NCBI RefSeq assembly: GCF_009604385.1
Contig: NZ_WEGJ01000002.1
Location: 62,001 to 126,000 of the forward strand
Length of the DNA: 64,000 nt
Source of the DNA: Streptomyces smaragdinus
Lineage (GTDB): Bacteria; Actinomycetota; Actinomycetes; Streptomycetales; Streptomycetaceae
Reading direction: 5' to 3'
A program made the translations under genes and the position numbers. The notes under the pieces were generated by a model, which was not told the DNA's origin, searched no databases, and was given only the letters and a program-made list of their open reading frames with translations. Shown piece by piece: positions 24,108 through 34,412 of the stretch. Each line of letters opens with the position of its first letter. The first letter of the stretch is position 1.

Positions 24108-26318
24108 TCAGCGCGCCGCCAGGATCCAGTGGCGGCGCGTCGTCCATCCCAGGAACAGTTCGCCCTGCCCGTCACCGGCACGCCCGCCGGCCTCGACCGC
24201 GCTCAGCCCGGCCAGCGCCGGCGCGAGCCGCCGGGCGACCGGCCGGGGGTGCTGGGCGCAGTGGTCGCCGAGCCCCGCCAGCACCTGGGCGCGCGCCGCG
24301 TCGTCGCACAGCGACAGGAAGAACAGCATCTGCCGCCACGCGTACGCCGCCGCCTTCACGGTGGTCAGCGGGCGCGGATTGTTCTCCAGCCGGGCCGTGA
24401 ACCGGCACACGGTGCCGAAGGCCCCTCGCGCCAGATCCGCCCAGCCCGCCTCGGGGCGTATCTCCGCCCGCGCCACCAGGGTGGCCAGGTTGTGGGTGGT
24501 GAGGATCTGCGCCTGCTCGATGATCGTCCCGTTCACGGCCGGGGACCGGTCACGCCGCCCCGCGGCGCCCGCGCGCTCCGTACACAGCGCGCCGAAGTCC
24601 TCCGGCGTCCACGCCGCCGAGTAGTCGATGCCGTAGTACCGCGCGTACAGACTGCCCGCCAGCACCTCGGCGGCGATCCGGGCAGCCCGGGCGAACTTCG
24701 GGGTGAACGACCCCATGAAGATGTCGGCGGCCAGGTCCTCCGTGAACGGCAGCTCGTCCCCGGACTCCCTTGCCAGCACGCCCAGTTCCCGGACCAGCGG
24801 ATTGGGCAGCGGTGTCCCGGGGAAGACGCCGACGGCCAGCTCGGCGGTGTGCCGCAGCGCGACGCGGGCGGGCGCCCGGCCCGCCTCGGTACGGTGCGGC
24901 TCCAGCGCCCGCACCCAGGGCAGTTCCCCGATCCGGACCTGGGACGCGTGGTCGAGCAGGAGCAGCGAGCGGCGGGTGCGGAACGCCCGGTAGTGCGCCG
25001 CGCCCAGCGTGCGCAGCGCGCCGTCCGGGTACGCGCCGGAGAACGCCGTGCCGACCAGCTGCGGGACGAGCGTCGCCAGCACCTCCGCGGAGGGTACGAG
25101 ACCGCGCGCCACTAGGACGTCCACCGGCGCGCTCAGGGTGCGCTCGAGGACCCGCCGCAGCGACTTGGGCAGGGCCGTCCCGGCGGGGACGGACGTCCCC
25201 TCGGCCTCGGCCTCCGACACGTCCACCAGCAGCGGCGGCACCTCGGCGACCCCCGTCGTCTGCGGCAGCGCGTCCAGCCGGCGCCGTACCAGCTGCCCGA
25301 TCTCCAGGTGCGACGGCAGTGCGGCCTGCGCCCGCTGTCCGGCGCGCAGCTCACGGTGCCGGTCCGAGCCGGGCAGCCCGCGCTTGCGCACCATCGCCCG
25401 CGTCGCACACCGCACGAGCCCCCGCCGGCGCGCGTCCAGCGCGCGCCCGGCGACGACCTCCTCGAGGGCGCCGCGCAGAATCCCCAGGTTCTCCTTGGGG
25501 TTGAGGTGCTTGGTGCACCGGTCGTGGTTGGCGGCCAGCTTCGCGTACCGCGCAAGCAGCGCCGTACCGCGCGCCAGCCACGCCTCGTCCGGTACGCCGT
25601 CCAGGTCGCCGGCCGCGAGCCAGTGGGCCAGCAGCTCGTCCCCGAACGGCAGCCACACGGTGTGCGCCTCGCGCTGCGCCTCGACCCCGTCGTGCGGCCG
25701 GCGCGCGACCAGGGCGGCGCCCGCCTCGCCCGCCGTACTGCGGTGCACCGCCCGGGAGTCCGGCGCCGGCCCCGTCGCCGGGCGCGGGGTGAACCGCAGC
25801 CGGTCCGCGAACGGCTCCAGCTCGCGCGCCAGCTCCACGGCGGCGTCGTGCTCCCCGGCGCGCACCAGCCAGGCCACGGTGAGCAGGGCGCCCTCCTCCG
25901 GCACCGCCGTCTCGTACCGCCCGCTGTCGAGCAGCGCCCACAGCCGCTCGAGTCCCGGCTCCGTCAGCCAGTGGGCGAACAGCGCCTCGCGCCGCGCCGG
26001 TACGCCGGCCTCCTCGGCGGCCCGCCGCTCGTACTGCTCCAGGGGCCCCTCGGCCGCGGCCCGGGAGGTGGCGAAGCCGCCGCGGACCACCTCGGGCGTC
26101 ACCCAGGCGGGGAGATCCGCGACGGGGGTGCGGGAGCCGACGGTGACGCGGCCGCCCAGGATGGCGTCGAGGACGTCCTGCCACAGGCCGGCGCGCGTCT
26201 CGGCCCGTTCACGGGTGGCCGGATCGGGGTGGGCGAGGGCGGTGGCGAAGGCGCGGGCCAGCTGGGCGCGCGCGTAGGCGGGACCGGCGGACGTCTCGGG
26301 TTCGCGGTTGTCGTTCAT
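24108..26318 (-). CDS. Large protein of unknown function preceded by a tRNA-like element
   Basis: A 736-residue protein I do not recognise. It is soluble-looking, mostly alpha-helical and Ala/Leu/Arg-rich, with no signal peptide or clear membrane segment. A central block contains NHDRCTKHLNPKENLGILRG and KRGLPGSDRH, and the C-terminal half contains FMGSFTPKFARAARIAAEVL and TTHNLATLVARAEI. I see no TROVE, VWA, synthetase or nuclease motif. The ATG at 26318 lies 4 bases after the 3' end of a tRNA-like fold (26323-26393) and has no Shine-Dalgarno sequence. That suggests a leaderless or processed transcript. It converges on the GntR gene with a 10-base gap. Confidence 0.8.
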   Translation of the reverse strand: MNDNREPETSAGPAYARAQLARAFATALAHPDPATRERAETRAGLWQDVLDAILGGRVTVGSRTPVADLPAWVTPEVVRGGFATSRAAAEGPLEQYERRAAEEAGVPARREALFAHWLTEPGLERLWALLDSGRYETAVPEEGALLTVAWLVRAGEHDAAVELARELEPFADRLRFTPRPATGPAPDSRAVHRSTAGEAGAALVARRPHDGVEAQREAHTVWLPFGDELLAHWLAAGDLDGVPDEAWLARGTALLARYAKLAANHDRCTKHLNPKENLGILRGALEEVVAGRALDARRRGLVRCATRAMVRKRGLPGSDRHRELRAGQRAQAALPSHLEIGQLVRRRLDALPQTTGVAEVPPLLVDVSEAEAEGTSVPAGTALPKSLRRVLERTLSAPVDVLVARGLVPSAEVLATLVPQLVGTAFSGAYPDGALRTLGAAHYRAFRTRRSLLLLDHASQVRIGELPWVRALEPHRTEAGRAPARVALRHTAELAVGVFPGTPLPNPLVRELGVLARESGDELPFTEDLAADIFMGSFTPKFARAARIAAEVLAGSLYARYYGIDYSAAWTPEDFGALCTERAGAAGRRDRSPAVNGTIIEQAQILTTHNLATLVARAEIRPEAGWADLARGAFGTVCRFTARLENNPRPLTTVKAAAYAWRQMLFFLSLCDDAARAQVLAGLGDHCAQHPRPVARRLAPALAGLSAVEAGGRAGDGQGELFLGWTTRRHWILAAR

Positions 26319-26322
26319 AGGC

Positions 26323-26393
26323 CGGCGTGGCAGGTTCCGCCCCTGCGCCCCCCGGGTCTGAAGCCCGGTGCTCTGCTGCTGAGCTACACGCCG
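26323..26393 (-). tRNA. tRNA-like cloverleaf, anticodon UCA, atypical D and T loops
   Basis: Read on the minus strand, 71 bases fold as follows: a perfect 7-bp acceptor stem (CGGCGTG with CACGCCG); TA; a D arm GCTC-AGCAGCA-GAGC; an anticodon arm CCGGG-CTTCAGA-CCCGG giving UCA; a 5-base variable loop GGGGC; and a T arm GCAGG-GGCGGAA-CCTGC. The T loop lacks TTCRA and the D loop lacks GG, so a normal elbow cannot form. It has no long variable arm and is not a standard selenocysteine tRNA. It could be a divergent tRNA reading UGA, a tRNA mimic, or a leader element of the gene starting at 26318. Confidence 0.65.
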
Positions 26394-26463
26394 TCACCGG
26401 GAGTCCCCCCGGCATCGACGACTCTCACACATCCCGGGCGAGGGGCGCCACCGCTTTGCCGGT

Positions 26464-27636
26464 TCAGTGGCGCGCCGTCACCGTCGACTCCACGGCGAAC
26501 AGCTCGTGCTCGAGATGGTCCAGCGCCAGCCGCAGCGCGCCCGTGGCGATCGCCGAGTCTCCGAGCATCGACTGCTTGACCTGCGGTGGCCGCAGGCAGT
26601 AGCGGTCGAGTTCGCGCCGCAGCGGCTCCAGCACCCCGTCCAGTCCGGCCGCCCAGCCGCCGACGATCACCAGCTCGGGGTCCAGCGCCAGCACCAGCGC
26701 GGCCACGTCGTGCACCAGCCGCTGCAGGAAGCGCTCCACCGCATCCCGCGCCCCCGCCTCGCCGGCCGCGGCGCGGCTGAAGACGTGCGCGACGGCCGTC
26801 TCGTCCAGTGGGTGCAGCGGCTCCCCGGTTGTGGACAGCAGCTTCTCCGGGAACGCCTCCCGGCCCAGCAGATGCAGCGCCCCGATCTCCCCGGCAGCCC
26901 CGCCGAACCCCCGGTGCAGCCGGCCGCCGATCAGCGCGCCCGCGCCCGGTGACAGGCCCGCCAGTACGAAGACCAGGTCGCTGGAGTCGCGTGCCGCCCC
27001 CCGCCAGTGCTCGGCGACGGCGGCGGCGTTGGCGTCGTTCTCCACGATCACCGGGCAGCGGAACGACCGCTGCAGCCGCTCCCCGAGCCGCAGCCCCGTC
27101 CAGCCGGGAATGGCGGTGCCCAGCCGTACGGTCCCGTCGGCCTCGACGATCCCGGGTGTGCCCACGCCGACGGCCCGCAGCGAACTGCGCGGCACGCCGG
27201 AGCGCCGCAGCAGGTCACCGACCGCCGCGCGGGTCTTCTCCAGCCGTTCCTCGGCCGCGGCGTCCTCGGCGACGTCCCGCGACACGGAGCCGCGCAGCTG
27301 GCCCTCCAGGTCGGAGAGCAGCGCGGAGACCCGGTGCGGCCCGATCTCGATGCCCAGCAGATGCCCGGACTCGGCGTGGAAGCGGAACCGCCGCGCGGGC
27401 CGCCCCTGCCGGCGGGACTTGCTCGGCTCCGCCGCCGCCTCGACGACCAGACCGGACTCCACCAGCCCCTCGATGACGCCTTCCAGCGTGGGGCGCGACA
27501 GACCCGTGACGCTCACCAGCTCGGTGAGCGTCAGGATCTCCGCGTCACGCAGCGCGTGCAGAACCACCGCGGAGTTGATGCGACGCAGCAGAGACGGGTC
27601 TCCACCGGTGAGCTGCCCCAACGTCCGCCCTCCCAT
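26464..27636 (-). CDS. ROK-family transcriptional regulator
   Basis: A 390-residue ROK repressor. An N-terminal helix-turn-helix (LTLTELVSVTGLSRPTLEGVIEGL) is followed by a sugar-kinase-like ROK domain with GVGTPGIV, VENDANAAAVAEHW and GEIGALHLLG. The usual ROK zinc cluster of cysteines after GEIG is absent, so metal binding is probably lost. No sugar operon lies beside it. It sits 70 bases upstream of the tRNA-like element on the same strand, so read-through into that element is possible. Confidence 0.9.
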   Translation of the reverse strand: MGGRTLGQLTGGDPSLLRRINSAVVLHALRDAEILTLTELVSVTGLSRPTLEGVIEGLVESGLVVEAAAEPSKSRRQGRPARRFRFHAESGHLLGIEIGPHRVSALLSDLEGQLRGSVSRDVAEDAAAEERLEKTRAAVGDLLRRSGVPRSSLRAVGVGTPGIVEADGTVRLGTAIPGWTGLRLGERLQRSFRCPVIVENDANAAAVAEHWRGAARDSSDLVFVLAGLSPGAGALIGGRLHRGFGGAAGEIGALHLLGREAFPEKLLSTTGEPLHPLDETAVAHVFSRAAAGEAGARDAVERFLQRLVHDVAALVLALDPELVIVGGWAAGLDGVLEPLRRELDRYCLRPPQVKQSMLGDSAIATGALRLALDHLEHELFAVESTVTARH

Positions 27637-27664
27637 CGAATGTCTGTGGGGCGGATGCTATCCG

Positions 27665-28327
27665 CTATCGGCCCGTACCGGGAGCGACGAACCCGGACTC
27701 GTACGCCGCGATCACCGCCTGGGTGCGGTCCCGCGCGCCGAGTTTCGTCAGGACGGCGCTCACGTGCGACTTCACGGTCTCGGTGCCCAGCACCAGCTGC
27801 GCGGCGATCTCCGCGTTCGTCATCCCGCGGGCGACGAGCCGCAGCACCTGCGCCTCACGTTCGGTGAGCGCGGCGCGCTCCATCGCCCGGGCCGCGGTGT
27901 CGTTGCCGCGGGCGGCGGCGAGGGAGCGCAGCGCCGCGGGGAAGAGCAGCGACTCACCCTCGGCGACGAGGCGCACCGCGTGCACGATCTCCGCCGGGCG
28001 GGCCCGCTTCAGCAGGAAGCCGTCGGCGCCGGCGCGCAGCGCCTCGTAGACGTACTCGTCCTCCTCGAACGTCGTCACCACGAGGATCTTCGGCGGTTCG
28101 GCGACGGACCGCAGCACCAGCCGGGTCGCCTCGATCCCGTCGAGCAGCGGCATCCGGACGTCCATCGCCACCACGTCCGGCCGCAGCGAGCGCACCAGCG
28201 GCAGCACCGCCGCCCCGTCGGCCGCCTCGCCCACGACCGCGATGTCCTCCTGGGCCTCGAGGATCACCCGCAGCCCCGCCCGCACCAGCGGATCGTCGTC
28301 CACCAGCAGTACGTTGATCGTCCCCAC
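27665..28327 (-). CDS. NarL/LuxR-type response regulator
   Basis: A 220-residue response regulator. The receiver domain has VDDDP at the start, phospho-acceptor Asp in MDVRMP near residue 56, and the switch lysine in FLLKRARP. A LuxR helix-turn-helix (LTEREAQVLRLVARGMTNAEIAAQL) is at the C-terminus. It lies 30 bases after the histidine kinase gene in the same operon and probably acts on the divergent ABC exporter genes at 29669-31317. Confidence 0.95.
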   Translation of the reverse strand: MGTINVLLVDDDPLVRAGLRVILEAQEDIAVVGEAADGAAVLPLVRSLRPDVVAMDVRMPLLDGIEATRLVLRSVAEPPKILVVTTFEEDEYVYEALRAGADGFLLKRARPAEIVHAVRLVAEGESLLFPAALRSLAAARGNDTAARAMERAALTEREAQVLRLVARGMTNAEIAAQLVLGTETVKSHVSAVLTKLGARDRTQAVIAAYESGFVAPGTGR

Positions 28328-28357
28328 CCGGTCACCCTAGCGGCCCCCGCCGTCGCG

Positions 28358-29560
28358 TCAGACCAGCGGCAGCCGTACCCGCACCCGCCACGCGCCGTCC
28401 TCGCCGCCGGTGTGCGCTCGCCCGCCGAGCAGTGCCGCGCGCTCGCGGATGCCGCGCAGTCCGCTGCCGCCGCCCGGGAGGGCGGGCGCCCCGTCGGGCA
28501 GCGGGTTGGCCACGTCGAGCTCCAGCGCGTCGGCCGCCGCGTCGACCCGCAGCCGTACGGGGACCGTCCCGGCGTGCCGCAGCACGTTGGTGAGCGCCTC
28601 CTGGACGATCCGGTACGCCTCCCGCGACACCGGCCCCGGCACCCCCGCCAGCTCCCCGGTCACCGTGCACGACACCTCGGCGCCCGACGCCCGTGCGGCC
28701 TCCACCAGGCCCGTCAGCCTGGTCAGCCCCGGCCGGGACGCCGGATCGCGCCCGGCGTCCTCGCGCAGCACCCGCAGCACGCGGTCCAGCTCCTCGAGGG
28801 CCTGGCGTCCGGTGTCCTCGATCGCGGTGAGGGCCCGTTCGGTGAACTCGGGCTTTCCGGCGGCCCGGGCGGCGCCTGCCTGGACGACGGCGACGGTGAG
28901 CGCGTGGCCGATGGAGTCGTGCAGCTCGCGGGCCAGCCGGTTGTGCTCCAGCAGCCGCTCTGTGCGCTCCTCGAGCGCGGCCATCCGCTCGGCGGCCGAC
29001 GGCCCGAGCAGCCGCCGCGCGGCCGCCGCCTCCAGCCGCCCGGCGAGGATCACCAGGAGCAGCAGCAGGACGGACGGAACCGGTGCGAGCAGCGCGTACC
29101 AGGACAGCCACACGCCCGGCCACACCAGGTCCGTCGCCCCGCCGGCCGGGCCGAAGGCCAGCCCCATCGACTGCCCGGTCAGCCAGAACGTCGCGATCCC
29201 CACGGCGACCCCGGACACCACCCGCAGCACGAGCCAGCACAGCACCCGCCCCCGGTCCCCCCAGGACGCCGACGGCCCGGCGCTGATCCCCGGGTCCTCC
29301 CCGCGCTCCCGCGCGTGCGGGCCGGGGAACAGCAGCCCCCGGGCCTGCGCGGCCTCCAGCACCCGCGTCTGCGGCACCAGCGCGGCGACAGCCATCAGCG
29401 GCAGCACCACCACGACCGGCATCAGCACCCAGGAGGCGGGCTCGGGGTCGGGGCTGCCGATCACCATCATGGCGACCAGCGACGGCAGTCCGCCCAGCAG
29501 CATATGCAGCCACCGGGTGTACGTGACGGCCCGCGTCAGCGGCCGCAAGAGCGTGATCAC
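28358..29560 (-). CDS. Sensor histidine kinase (HisKA_3 type)
   Basis: A 400-residue kinase. The N-terminal half has about five hydrophobic helices in two groups. The phospho-acceptor block is ARELHDSIGHALTVAVVQAG, and the HATPase domain includes NVLRHAG and GLRGIRERAALLGG. The GTG at 29560 (VITLLRPL) is taken as the start; the frame continues to 30388, but that part is an antisense shadow of the ABC gene. It is paired with the response regulator just downstream and divergent from an ABC-2 exporter, as in many antibiotic or envelope-stress sensing modules. Confidence 0.93.
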   Translation of the reverse strand: MITLLRPLTRAVTYTRWLHMLLGGLPSLVAMMVIGSPDPEPASWVLMPVVVVLPLMAVAALVPQTRVLEAAQARGLLFPGPHARERGEDPGISAGPSASWGDRGRVLCWLVLRVVSGVAVGIATFWLTGQSMGLAFGPAGGATDLVWPGVWLSWYALLAPVPSVLLLLLVILAGRLEAAAARRLLGPSAAERMAALEERTERLLEHNRLARELHDSIGHALTVAVVQAGAARAAGKPEFTERALTAIEDTGRQALEELDRVLRVLREDAGRDPASRPGLTRLTGLVEAARASGAEVSCTVTGELAGVPGPVSREAYRIVQEALTNVLRHAGTVPVRLRVDAAADALELDVANPLPDGAPALPGGGSGLRGIRERAALLGGRAHTGGEDGAWRVRVRLPLV

Positions 29561-29594
29561 CCGGCCATCGTGCCAGCCCCGCCCCCTGCCCCGG

Positions 29595-29631
29595 CTCCCC
29601 CGTGCGGGGGAGAGCGAACCCCCGGCGGGGG
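29595..29631. promoter_or_regulatory. Two GC-rich hairpins in the kinase/exporter divergent gap
   Basis: CTCCCCC-GTGC-GGGGGAG (29595-29612) and CCCCC-GGC-GGGGG (29619-29631) lie side by side in the 108-bp gap between the kinase and the ABC ATPase gene. They may be response-regulator sites or transcript hairpins. The bases are too simple in composition to decide. Confidence 0.3.
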
Positions 29632-29668
29632 GAAGCCGTGCCCCGGGCCGGACGGCGAGGCTGAGGGC

Positions 29669-30589
29669 ATGACCTCGATCGCAGTGCGTGACCTGACCAA
29701 GGACTACGGCAGCGTCCGGGCCGTGGACGGCCTCACCTTCACCGTGGAACCCGGCCGGGTGACCGGTTTCCTCGGCCCCAACGGCGCCGGGAAGTCCACC
29801 ACGATGCGGCTGGTCCTCGGCCTGGACCGCCCCACCGCCGGCAGCGCGAGCGTCGGCGGACGCCCGTACGCCGCCCTCGGTGAGCCGCTGCACCACGTCG
29901 GTGCCCTCCTGGACGCCCGGGCCGCCCACGGCTCCCGTACCGCCCGCGCCCATCTGCGGGCCCTGGCGGCCACCCACCGGATCCCGGACCGGCGGGTGGC
30001 GGAGGTCCTGGAGCAGACGGGGCTGGCGGATGTCGCCGGACGCCGGGTCAGGACGTACTCCCTCGGCATGCGCCAGCGCCTCGGTATCGCCGCCGCGCTG
30101 CTCGGCGATCCGGGGGTGCTGCTGCTCGACGAGCCGGCCAACGGCCTGGACCCGGAGGGCATCATCTGGATCCGCGAGCTGCTGCGCCGACTGGCCCGGG
30201 AGGGCCGCACCGTGCTGGTCTCCAGCCATCTGATGAACGAGACGGCGTCCTACGCCGACCATCTGGTGGTCCTGGGCCGGGGGCGGCTGCTCGCCGACAC
30301 CCCGATGAAGGAGTTCCTCGCCTCCCGCACCCACCCCCGGGTGAGGGTGCGCAGCACCGACGGCGAGCGGCTGCGCGGGCTGCTGCACGACCGGGGCTTC
30401 ACCACCCAGCCGGACGCCGACGACCGGCTGATCGTCGACGGGGCCCGGGTCGAGGACGTCGGCCCGCTCGCCGCCGGGGCCGGGATCGCCGTCCTCGAAC
30501 TCGCCGCCGAGGAGGCCACGCTCGAGCAGGCGTACCTCGATCTCACCGCCGGCGCCGTCCAGTTCACCGCCACCCCGCAGGAGGCCTGA
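29669..30589 (+). CDS. ABC transporter ATP-binding protein (ABC-2/BcrA type)
   Basis: A 306-residue ATPase. It has Walker A GPNGAGKST near residues 38-46, a signature-like YSLGMRQRLGIAAALLG, Walker B LLLDEPANGLDP and the switch HLMNETA (SSHLM). The C-terminal extension is typical of DrrA/BcrA exporters of antibiotics or lipids. The ATG at 29669 was chosen by family alignment; the open frame reaches far upstream only as shadow. Its stop overlaps the permease start (ATGA). Confidence 0.95.
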   Translation: MTSIAVRDLTKDYGSVRAVDGLTFTVEPGRVTGFLGPNGAGKSTTMRLVLGLDRPTAGSASVGGRPYAALGEPLHHVGALLDARAAHGSRTARAHLRALAATHRIPDRRVAEVLEQTGLADVAGRRVRTYSLGMRQRLGIAAALLGDPGVLLLDEPANGLDPEGIIWIRELLRRLAREGRTVLVSSHLMNETASYADHLVVLGRGRLLADTPMKEFLASRTHPRVRVRSTDGERLRGLLHDRGFTTQPDADDRLIVDGARVEDVGPLAAGAGIAVLELAAEEATLEQAYLDLTAGAVQFTATPQEA

Positions 30590-31317
30590 TGTCCACTACC
30601 GCCGTGATCCGCTCCGAGCTGATCAAGATCCGCTCGCTGCGCGGTACCGCCGTGTCCCTGCTGGTCCTGATCGCGCTGACCGCCGGCTTCAGCTGGCTCA
30701 CCGTGGGGACCTCCGAGGTGGAGGACGGCAACCTCGACCCGCTCTTCCACGCCTTCTTCGGCATCGCGATGGGCCAGATCGCCGCGATCGCCTTCGGCGT
30801 CCTCGCCGTGTCCTCGGAGTACCACGGGGGCGCACTGCGGATCTCCCTGGCCGCCGTGCCGCGCCGGGGGCTGTTCTACGGGGCGAAGCTGGCGGTGATC
30901 GCCGGGCTCACCCTGGCGGCCGGGCTGCTCACCGGCGTCGCGACGGTCCTCGGGGACCAGGCGCTGGGCGGGGCGGACAAGCCGGCCTGGGGTGACGAGG
31001 GAGTGCTGCGCGCCTGCGCGGGGAGCGGCCTGTACTACGCGCTGCTGGCCGTCTTCGCCGCCGGCCTGACGGCGGTGCTGCGCAGCGGGGTCGGGGCGCT
31101 GAGCATCATGATCCCGCTGATCCTGACGGTGTCGTTCGTGATCGGCGACTCCGCCGGGACCTTCGCCGACTACCTTCCGGACCGCGCCGGCCAGATGATC
31201 TTCTACCGGGATCCGAGCACCGATTTCGGCCCCTGGACGGGGCTGGCGATCCTCGCCGTCTGGGCCGCGGCGGCGGGTGCGGCCGGCTGGTGGTCGGTGA
31301 GCCGGCGGGACGCGTGA
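30589..31317 (+). CDS. ABC-2 type permease
   Basis: A 242-residue membrane protein with about six helices, starting MSTTAVIRSELIKIRSLRGT, the typical N-terminus of ABC-2 permeases next to a BcrA-like ATPase. A long extracellular segment around VLGDQALGGADKPAW precedes the last helices. It is coupled to the ATPase by a 4-base overlap. Substrate is unknown; self-protection against a membrane-active compound is plausible given the two-component system beside it. Confidence 0.9.
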   Translation: MSTTAVIRSELIKIRSLRGTAVSLLVLIALTAGFSWLTVGTSEVEDGNLDPLFHAFFGIAMGQIAAIAFGVLAVSSEYHGGALRISLAAVPRRGLFYGAKLAVIAGLTLAAGLLTGVATVLGDQALGGADKPAWGDEGVLRACAGSGLYYALLAVFAAGLTAVLRSGVGALSIMIPLILTVSFVIGDSAGTFADYLPDRAGQMIFYRDPSTDFGPWTGLAILAVWAAAAGAAGWWSVSRRDA

Positions 31318-31322
31318 CGCGA

Positions 31323-31354
31323 ACCGGGGCCGGCCCGTGCGGGCCGGCCCCGGT
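31323..31354. terminator. Bidirectional terminator between the permease and katG
   Basis: A perfect 15-bp stem, ACCGGGGCCGGCCCG at 31323-31337 and its complement at 31340-31354, with a 2-base loop. It sits between two converging stop codons and can serve both transcripts. Confidence 0.8.
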
Positions 31355-31369
31355 CACCCGCTCATCGGG

Positions 31370-33673
<2,304 letters not shown>

Positions 33674-33697
33674 TTAACGGCGAACAAGTCAAAGACC

Positions 33698-33723
33698 GGA
33701 CACTGTCTAGTTTAGCCGTGTCC
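33698..33723 (-). promoter_or_regulatory. Inverted repeat upstream of katG
   Basis: GGACAC at 33698-33703 and GTGTCC at 33718-33723 flank an A/T-richer core (CTAGTTTAG) about 118 bases upstream of the katG ATG. This is the only A/T-rich patch near katG, so it is a candidate promoter and operator for a peroxide-responsive repressor. The rest of the 352-bp gap (33581-33932), up to mscL, shows no gene. Confidence 0.4.
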
Positions 33724-33932
33724 CGGGTGATCCACGCCACATCGTCCGATCGGCGCGGGCGGCCGGGAAAGGGTTGTCCATGACTGTGGCCCAGGTCACG
33801 GTTGCGGTCTCCCTTTCACCGTAACGAGTGATCGAACTGGACTCCACCCGATAGCGTCGGCAGCATGTCCCGCCGGGCTGCCCGCGGGGCGGTCGTACGA
33901 CTCGAGTACTTATCGATCTGGAGACCTGAACC

Positions 33933-34373
33933 ATGGGATTCCGTTCCTTCCTGCTGCGCGGCAACGTGGTCGACCTCGGCGTCGGCATCGTCATCGGTGC
34001 CGCCTTCACGGCCGTCGTCACCGGTTTCGTCACCGCGTTCCTGACCCCGCTGATCGGTGTCGCCACCGGGGTGGTGGGTGACTTCAGCAAGGAGTCCTTC
34101 GTCGTGGGGGGTGCGAAGTTCCCGTACGGCGCCTTCCTCAACGCGGCCATCAGCTTCGTGCTCATCGCCGCCGTGATCTACTTCGCCGTCGTGCTGCCGG
34201 TGGGCAAGCTCCAGGCCAAGTTCGAGCCGGTCAAGGACATGCCCATGGCGAAGATCGAGTGCCCGGACTGCCTGAGCCCCGTGCCGGAGGCCGCCGTCCG
34301 CTGCGCGTTCTGCACCACCGAGCTGGCCGGCCGCCCGGGCTTCCCCGCCCAGACGACGGCTGCCGCGCGCTGA
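33933..34373 (+). CDS. mscL: Large-conductance mechanosensitive channel
   Basis: A 146-residue MscL. Helix 1 is FLLRGNVVDLGVGIVIGAAFTAVV and helix 2 is AAISFVLIAAVIYFAVVLPV. The cytoplasmic tail differs from E. coli: it carries CPDC...CAFC (about residues 110-129), a zinc-ribbon-like knuckle common in actinobacterial MscL. The channel opens under membrane tension to release solutes after osmotic down-shock. Confidence 0.95.
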   Translation: MGFRSFLLRGNVVDLGVGIVIGAAFTAVVTGFVTAFLTPLIGVATGVVGDFSKESFVVGGAKFPYGAFLNAAISFVLIAAVIYFAVVLPVGKLQAKFEPVKDMPMAKIECPDCLSPVPEAAVRCAFCTTELAGRPGFPAQTTAAAR

Positions 34374-34380
34374 GCCCGTG

Positions 34381-34408
34381 CGTGGAGCCGGCCCGGGCCG
34401 GCTCCACG
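34381..34408. terminator. Perfect 28-bp palindrome, bidirectional terminator
   Basis: The 28 bases from 34381 to 34408, beginning CGTGGAGCCGGCC, are their own exact reverse complement. The palindrome lies between the converging stop codons of mscL (34373) and the RCC1-repeat gene (34413). Confidence 0.8.
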
Positions 34409-34412
34409 TGTA

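Noticed and set aside
26323..26393. Normal selenocysteine tRNA
   Set aside because: UCA anticodon fits, but there is no 8-bp acceptor, no long variable arm, and the D and T loops lack conserved bases.
24108..26393. Ro60/TROVE protein with Y-RNA
   Set aside because: Attractive because Y-RNA-like molecules mimic tRNA, but the protein shows neither TROVE N-terminal motifs nor a VWA metal site.
26831..29660. Plus-strand frame continuous with the ABC ATPase extending 900 codons upstream
   Set aside because: The region is antisense to the ROK regulator, response regulator and kinase; only the part from 29669 matches an ABC ATPase.
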